Assembly (NCBI GenBank): GCA_019116915.1
Contig: DXAS01000063.1
Location: 1-17,637, forward strand
Reading direction: 5' to 3'
Source of the DNA: Flavonifractor avicola
GTDB taxonomy: Bacteria > Bacillota > Clostridia > Oscillospirales > Oscillospiraceae
DNA length: 17,637 nt
Positions within the stretch are counted from its first letter, which is position 1. Every line of letters starts with the position of its first letter. Below the pieces are notes generated by a model, which was not told the origin of the DNA, searched no databases, and worked only from the letters and a program-made list of their open reading frames with translations. A program made the translations under genes and the position numbers. Of the stretch, positions 13,607-17,637 are shown piece after piece.

Positions 13607-14869
13607 TTAAAACCAGCCAGTGTCCCGGCTGTCCAGCAGATCCTGGGCGGCGCACAGCAGCTGGGCCGCCTCTCCACGGGTCAGAGTTTCCGTGAGGCCG
13701 GCCTCCGCCGGCAGCACCCCGCAGGTGGACAGGTTGGCCGCCGACTGGGCCGCCCAGGCGGGAGCGTCGGCGGCAAAGGTCTGGGCGTCCACGTCGGTGA
13801 CGGACAGCACCCGGTCCAGCAGCACCGCCGCCTCGGCGGTGGTGATGGAATCATCGGCCCGGAACACCACCCGGCCCTCATCATCGGTGGTGCCCTGGAC
13901 CAGACCGCACTTCAGGGCGGAGGACACATAGGGCTTGGCCCAGGTGGGAATGCTTTCGTCGTCGGCAAAGCCGGTGCGGGACACCCCCTCCAGGGACTCC
14001 ACCCCGGCAGCATTCATAGCCATGGCCACAAATTCGCTGCGGGTCACAGCGGCGTCAGGCTGGAAGAAGTATTCTCCACCCATACACTCCCCTACAAAGA
14101 CCCCCTCTTCTGCCAGGCGGATGGCCGCCTTGTGGGCCGGATGGCCGCTGAGATCGGCGTAGGTCACCTTGGTGTCCGGCTTTTCGATCTTTACTTTGAC
14201 TGTAGCCGGGTCGGAGGCGTTGCCCACCGTGTCCATGGCAATATAGGTGAAGGAGTCCTTACCGGTCTTGTTCTCATAGGGGGTGTAGACGAACTGGCCG
14301 TCCTCCCCAATGGTTACCGAACCCCGGGCGGGCTTCTTCACCAGCCGGTAGGTCAGCAGGTCGCCCTCCGGGTCCACGGCGGAAAAGCGGTCGGTGACCG
14401 CCACATTTTTATAGGTGGACAGCTCCAGATTCTCCGCCACCGGGGCGCCGTTGGCCTCGGTCAGCAGATGGACCTCCACCCCAACCTCCTGTCCCGGCTC
14501 ACCGTCGGCAAAGAGTGGCTGAAAGGTAAAGCTGGCCTCCAGAGCGGTGGGGGTAACAGAGGGGGTGAAGCGCAGGCCGTCCACGGCAGTCATGGTGATC
14601 ACATCCCCCTCTCCCACCATCTGGCCGCCCACGGTAAGCACACCTTCCTGGGGCAGCCGGGTGATCACGATGGCGTCCAGAGCGCCCTCCCCCTCCACCA
14701 CAAAGTCTGAGGACTGGAAGGCGATGGTCTCGGTGGCCATACCGTTCTTCACCACGTCCAGCACCGTGGGGCTGGTCTCCTCCTGGTCCAGAAAGAGCGC
14801 CGAGGCAGGCAGGGCCGCGGTGAGCAGGGCGGCCGTCAGCGCTGCGGCAATCAGGATGCGGGTTTTCAC
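13607..14869 (-). CDS. Secreted SLH-domain protein with cadherin/Ig-like repeats
   Basis: The start is the GTG at 14869, eight bases after AAGGAGG. This gives 420 residues with a signal peptide (1-24, cut near ASA-L). The frame stays open far upstream, but that part crosses the divergent channel gene and the promoter region and is not real. Residues 50-135 form an Ig/VCBS-like beta domain. Residues 142-229 (VAENLELSTYKN, DPEGDLLTYRL, FTYIAMDTVGN) match bacterial cadherin-like Ig repeats. Residues 236-420 hold surface-layer homology repeats that bind cell-wall polymer. The first two are clear (YADLSGHPAHKAAIRLAEEG then TRSEFV; FADDESIPTWAKPYVSSALK) and the third is degenerate (APAWAAQSAANL then TRGEAAQLL). 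It is probably a cell-wall-anchored surface or adhesion protein with no visible enzyme domain. Confidence 0.9.
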   Translation of the reverse strand: MKTRILIAAALTAALLTAALPASALFLDQEETSPTVLDVVKNGMATETIAFQSSDFVVEGEGALDAIVITRLPQEGVLTVGGQMVGEGDVITMTAVDGLRFTPSVTPTALEASFTFQPLFADGEPGQEVGVEVHLLTEANGAPVAENLELSTYKNVAVTDRFSAVDPEGDLLTYRLVKKPARGSVTIGEDGQFVYTPYENKTGKDSFTYIAMDTVGNASDPATVKVKIEKPDTKVTYADLSGHPAHKAAIRLAEEGVFVGECMGGEYFFQPDAAVTRSEFVAMAMNAAGVESLEGVSRTGFADDESIPTWAKPYVSSALKCGLVQGTTDDEGRVVFRADDSITTAEAAVLLDRVLSVTDVDAQTFAADAPAWAAQSAANLSTCGVLPAEAGLTETLTRGEAAQLLCAAQDLLDSRDTGWF

Positions 14870-14920
14870 TGATAGTACCTCCTTATCTGATGTAAGGTTA
14901 GTGTTTGCCGGTGTGGTGGA

Positions 14921-14926
14921 ATTATA
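14921..14926 (-). promoter_or_regulatory. -10 box for the SLH gene
   Basis: A perfect TATAAT on the minus strand (14926-14921) lies 52 bases before the GTG start. No convincing -35 is seen at 17-18 bases. It sits back-to-back with, and slightly downstream of, the plus-strand promoter at 14946-14974, so the two genes share a compact divergent control region. Confidence 0.5.
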
Positions 14927-14945
14927 CAAAATGTGGGCCGCCCTC

Positions 14946-14974
14946 TTGTACGAAACCAGAATCTCCGGTACAAT
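14946..14974 (+). promoter_or_regulatory. Promoter of the FNT channel gene
   Basis: TTGTAC (14946-14951), a 17-base spacer and TACAAT (14969-14974) give a start near 14981, about 30 bases before the ATG. The -35 is weak (3 of 6 bases), so an activator may be involved. Confidence 0.5.
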
Positions 14975-15010
14975 ATTGAAAATAATTTGTCCCTGTGGAG
15001 GAATCTGCCC

Positions 15011-15778
15011 ATGAACCGTGCTGTTGTGGAACAAATCGCTCAGGCAGGCGCCGGCAAGCTGGCTCTGGCCCGCAAGGCGCCTCTGCGCTATCTGACCCGG
15101 GCCGCCCTGGCCGGGGCCTTTATTTTTGTGGGGGCCCTGCTGTCCTGCCTGTGCTCCGCCTGGTTTTACAGCGGAGCCCTGCCTGTGGCCAAGCTGCTGG
15201 GCGCTGTCACCTTCTCGGCAGCCCTTACCCTGATCGTTCTGCTGGGCGGCGAGCTTTTTACCGGCTGCAACCTGGTGATGGGGGTCTCCCTCTATGAAAA
15301 TCAGGTCTCCCCCGCCGGGGCTCTGCGGGTCTGGATCATGTCCTATCTGGGCAACCTGGCAGGCATTCTGGTGCTCTGCCTGGTGCTGGTGGGCTCCGGA
15401 GCCAGCGCCGACCTGCTGGGGGCCTATCTGGCCGTCATCGTGCCCGGCAAGTTGTCCCTGCCCTGGTATGTGCTGCTGCTCCGGGGCGTGCTGTGCAATT
15501 TCCTGGTATGCATCGGGGTGTTCGCCGGCTTCCGCCTCCAGAGCGAGACGGGTAAGGCCCTGGTCATCGCCCTGGCCATCACCACCTTCGTCCTCACCGG
15601 TCTGGAACACTCCATCGCCAATATGGCTTACTTTGCCCTTTACGCTCTGTACACCCATACGGCAGACTGGGCCGCCATGGGCTGGAACCTGCTGTGGGTC
15701 ACCATCGGCAACCTGCTGGGAGGCGCGGTGCTGCTGGGCTGGCCCCTGTGGTATGCCGCCGAAGAAAAAGAAAAATAA
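15011..15778 (+). CDS. Formate/nitrite transporter family channel
   Basis: The 255-residue protein has six membrane spans and the FNT signature elements: GGELFTGCNLVM (79-90) with the gating-loop Thr84, the segment LLRGVLCNFLVCIGVF (156-171), and GLEHSIANMAYF (197-208) with the central-pore His200. FNT proteins are pentameric channels that pass formate, nitrite or hydrosulfide with protons. In an anaerobic fermenter formate is the likeliest cargo, but no pyruvate formate-lyase or nitrite gene is near to confirm this. GGAGGA lies eight bases before the ATG. The gene is monocistronic and divergent from the SLH gene. Only a weak AAAGCGCGCTTT palindrome (15777-15788) follows it. Confidence 0.93.
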   Translation: MNRAVVEQIAQAGAGKLALARKAPLRYLTRAALAGAFIFVGALLSCLCSAWFYSGALPVAKLLGAVTFSAALTLIVLLGGELFTGCNLVMGVSLYENQVSPAGALRVWIMSYLGNLAGILVLCLVLVGSGASADLLGAYLAVIVPGKLSLPWYVLLLRGVLCNFLVCIGVFAGFRLQSETGKALVIALAITTFVLTGLEHSIANMAYFALYALYTHTADWAAMGWNLLWVTIGNLLGGAVLLGWPLWYAAEEKEK

Positions 15779-15793
15779 AGCGCGCTTTCCCCC

Positions 15794-15822
15794 TTGACAA
15801 ACGGAGGAAAATCGTGTATTAT
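15794..15822 (+). promoter_or_regulatory. Strong promoter of ylxM-ffh
   Basis: A perfect TTGACA (15794-15799), a 17-base spacer and TATTAT (15817-15822) form a near-consensus sigma-A promoter, as expected for an essential housekeeping operon. The leader contains GTAAAG/CTTTAC arms (hairpin with an 8-base loop) before the AAGGAGG site of ylxM. Confidence 0.82.
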
Positions 15823-15889
15823 CACCTCTGTTGTAAAGCTTTGAAACTTTACTTCCTTTACAGAACGACTTACTGAAGGAGGGTGTACC

Positions 15890-16258
15890 ATGAAGAACCA
15901 GGCCTACCGCATGGCTCTGCTCTATGATTTTTATGGAGATATGCTCACCGACCGACAGAAGGAATTCTACGACCTCTACTACAATGAGGACCTCTCTCTG
16001 GCTGAGATTGCCGAGAACTACGGCATCACCCGCCAAGGCGTCCGGGACGTGATTGTCCGGGCCGAGGCCATCCTCACCGAGCTGGAGGACAAAACCGGCA
16101 TCATCAAGCGCTTCCACAAGATGCAGCAGCAGTTCCTGGAGGTGGAAGAGGCGGTGAACGCCATCGCCCAGCGCAACGACCAGCGCTGGCAGGACGACGA
16201 GGTTGAGATCCAGTGCAACCGCATCCGCAGTGTTCTGGATCAACTGAAACAGGAGTGA
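15890..16258 (+). CDS. ylxM: YlxM-like helix-turn-helix protein (UPF0122)
   Basis: The 122-residue protein matches the YlxM/p13 family, which is genetically linked to ffh and is reported to stimulate or modulate signal recognition particle GTPase activity in some Gram-positive bacteria. Residues 18-62 form a sigma-region-4-like helix-turn-helix (LTDRQKEFYDLYYNEDLSLA, then AENYGITRQGVRDVIVRAEA). The remainder is helical and charged. Length is typical (105-125). AAGGAGG lies just before the ATG at 15890. It ends four bases before ffh, so the two are co-translated from the promoter at 15794-15822. Confidence 0.92.
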   Translation: MKNQAYRMALLYDFYGDMLTDRQKEFYDLYYNEDLSLAEIAENYGITRQGVRDVIVRAEAILTELEDKTGIIKRFHKMQQQFLEVEEAVNAIAQRNDQRWQDDEVEIQCNRIRSVLDQLKQE

Positions 16259-16262
16259 CCCC

Positions 16263-17621
16263 ATGGCATTTGAAGGACTGACCGAAAAGCTGTCCGCCGC
16301 CTTTAAGCGGCTGCGGGGCAAGGGCCGTCTCACCGAGGCCGACGTAAAGGAGGCCATGAAGGAGATCCGGATGGCCCTGCTGGAGGCCGACGTAAACTTC
16401 AAGGTGGTCAAGCAGTTTGTGGCCTCTGTCACCGAGCGGGCCGTGGGCTCCGATGTGCTGGAGAGCCTGACCCCCGCTCAGATGATCGTCAAGATTGTCA
16501 ATGAAGAGCTGACCAATCTGATGGGCGGCGAAAGCACCAAGCTGACCATCTCTCCCAAGCCCCCCACGGTTGTGATGCTGTGCGGCCTCAACGGCGCCGG
16601 CAAGACTACCAACGGCGCCAAGCTGGCGGGCTTTTTGAAAAAGCAGGGCAAGCGGCCCCTTCTGGTGGCCTGCGACACCTTCCGCCCCGCCGCCATCACT
16701 CAGCTGGAGGTTGTGGGCTCCCAGGTAGACGTGCCTGTGTTCCAGATGGGTCAGATCGACCCCATCGACATCGCCAAGGCGGGCATTGAGCACGCCAAGA
16801 AGCACGGCAACGACATCGTATTCATCGACACCGCCGGTCGTCTCCACGTGGACGAGGAGCTGATGGAACAGCTCAAGGACATGAAGGCGGCCATTGACCC
16901 CACCGAGATCCTGCTCATCGTGGACGCCATGATCGGTCAGGACGCGGTAAACGCCGCCAAGGCCTTTGACGAGGCTCTGGATATCACTGGCGTCATGCTC
17001 ACCAAGCTGGACGGCGACGCCCGGGGCGGCGCAGCCCTCTCTATCAAAGCGGTCACCGGCAAGCCCATCAAGTTCGTGGGCCAGGGTGAGAAGCTGGACC
17101 AGGTGGACATCTTCTACCCCGACCGGATGGCCTCCCGTATCCTGGGCATGGGCGACGTGCTCTCCCTCATCGAGAAAGCCCAGCAGACCTTTGACGCCAA
17201 GAAGGCCGCTGAGCTGGAACAGAAGCTGCGGAAAAACCGCTTCACCCTCTCGGACTTCTACGATCAGCTGGTGCAGATCAAGAGCATGGGTTCCCTGTCC
17301 GACATTGCAGGGATGCTCCCCGGCGTCAACGCCAAGGCTCTGGAAGGTGCTAACGTGGACGAGAAGTCCCTCTCCCGCACCGAGGCCATTATCCTGTCCA
17401 TGACCCCCGCCGAGCGGGAGAACCCCTCCCTGCTGAACAACAGCCGGAAAAAGCGCATCGCCGCCGGTTCCGGCACTCAGGTGGTGGACATCAACCGCCT
17501 GCTCAAGCAGTTTGAGATGATGCGCCAGATGACCAAGCAGCTCTCCGGCAGGCAGCTCAAGCGCATGGGCAAGATGGGAAAGCTGGGCAAGTTCGGCAAG
17601 CTGCCCGGCATGCCCTTTTAA
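16263..17621 (+). CDS. ffh: Signal recognition particle protein Ffh
   Basis: The 452-residue GTPase binds 4.5S/6S RNA and signal sequences and delivers ribosomes to FtsY and the Sec channel at the membrane. The N domain is residues 1-95. The G domain has P-loop GLNGAGKTT (108-116), DTFRPAA (138-144), DTAGR (189-193), TKLDGDARGG and GQGEKLDQ. The M domain from about 300 has the Met-rich finger (IKSMGSLSDIAGMLPG), the RNA-binding SRKKRIAAGSGT and a Met/Lys/Gly-rich tail. The P-loop Asn110 is a Gln in most Ffh proteins. AGGAG precedes the ATG at 16263. Sixteen bases of downstream sequence are seen, too few to identify the next gene. Confidence 0.97.
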   Translation: MAFEGLTEKLSAAFKRLRGKGRLTEADVKEAMKEIRMALLEADVNFKVVKQFVASVTERAVGSDVLESLTPAQMIVKIVNEELTNLMGGESTKLTISPKPPTVVMLCGLNGAGKTTNGAKLAGFLKKQGKRPLLVACDTFRPAAITQLEVVGSQVDVPVFQMGQIDPIDIAKAGIEHAKKHGNDIVFIDTAGRLHVDEELMEQLKDMKAAIDPTEILLIVDAMIGQDAVNAAKAFDEALDITGVMLTKLDGDARGGAALSIKAVTGKPIKFVGQGEKLDQVDIFYPDRMASRILGMGDVLSLIEKAQQTFDAKKAAELEQKLRKNRFTLSDFYDQLVQIKSMGSLSDIAGMLPGVNAKALEGANVDEKSLSRTEAIILSMTPAERENPSLLNNSRKKRIAAGSGTQVVDINRLLKQFEMMRQMTKQLSGRQLKRMGKMGKLGKFGKLPGMPF

Positions 17622-17637
17622 GTGAGTTGGTAAGCGC

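Noticed and set aside
13607..16432. A 941-codon open frame on the minus strand reaching far beyond the SLH gene
   Set aside because: The part before 14869 runs antisense to the FNT channel, ylxM and the start of ffh; the GTG at 14869 has a signal peptide and a perfect ribosome site.

Overview
The window is a dense, GC-rich stretch of bacterial chromosome. It has strong AAGGAGG-type ribosome binding sites, sigma-A-like promoters, U-tailed terminators, an SLH-domain surface protein and a ylxM-ffh pair. Together these suggest a Gram-positive anaerobe of the Clostridia, probably a gut member of the Oscillospiraceae. That placement is inference; no rRNA is present. I saw no transposase, phage gene, tRNA or CRISPR array.

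Left part, minus strand: a truncated M18 aminopeptidase (1-825) follows coaE (852-1445). Next comes a gene-free stretch (1446-1796) holding an unusual multi-hairpin element (1464-1711) and a strong terminator. A three-gene unit follows (transcribed 3317 to 1797): a small secreted protein with three 18-residue calcium-loop/cysteine repeats, an ECF sigma factor, and a membrane anti-sigma factor. The anti-sigma factor has an RsgI-like outer domain and a His-rich tail resembling the tail of the secreted protein. It has a candidate promoter and its own terminator, and is the best candidate here for an undescribed signalling system.

From 8502 down to 3424 lies a compact six-gene minus-strand run: ABC-F ATPase, YdcF-like membrane protein, release factor 1 (prfA), an unknown 85-residue protein, a 37-residue single-span membrane protein, and a Sua5-type threonylcarbamoyl-AMP synthase. 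The translation and tRNA-modification theme is clear, but prmC, the usual partner of prfA, is not in the run.

Middle: mtnA stands alone on the plus strand (8591-9580) with its own promoter and terminator. Facing it is ddl-murF (12116 to 9635), which makes D-Ala-D-Ala and attaches it to the peptidoglycan precursor. Divergent from ddl is an MFS efflux-type transporter (12424-13563). Its leader carries a possible 8-codon peptide and two mutually exclusive terminator-like hairpins, suggesting attenuation.

Right part: an SLH-anchored secreted protein (minus), a divergent formate/nitrite-type channel (plus), then ylxM-ffh of the signal recognition particle system behind a near-consensus promoter.
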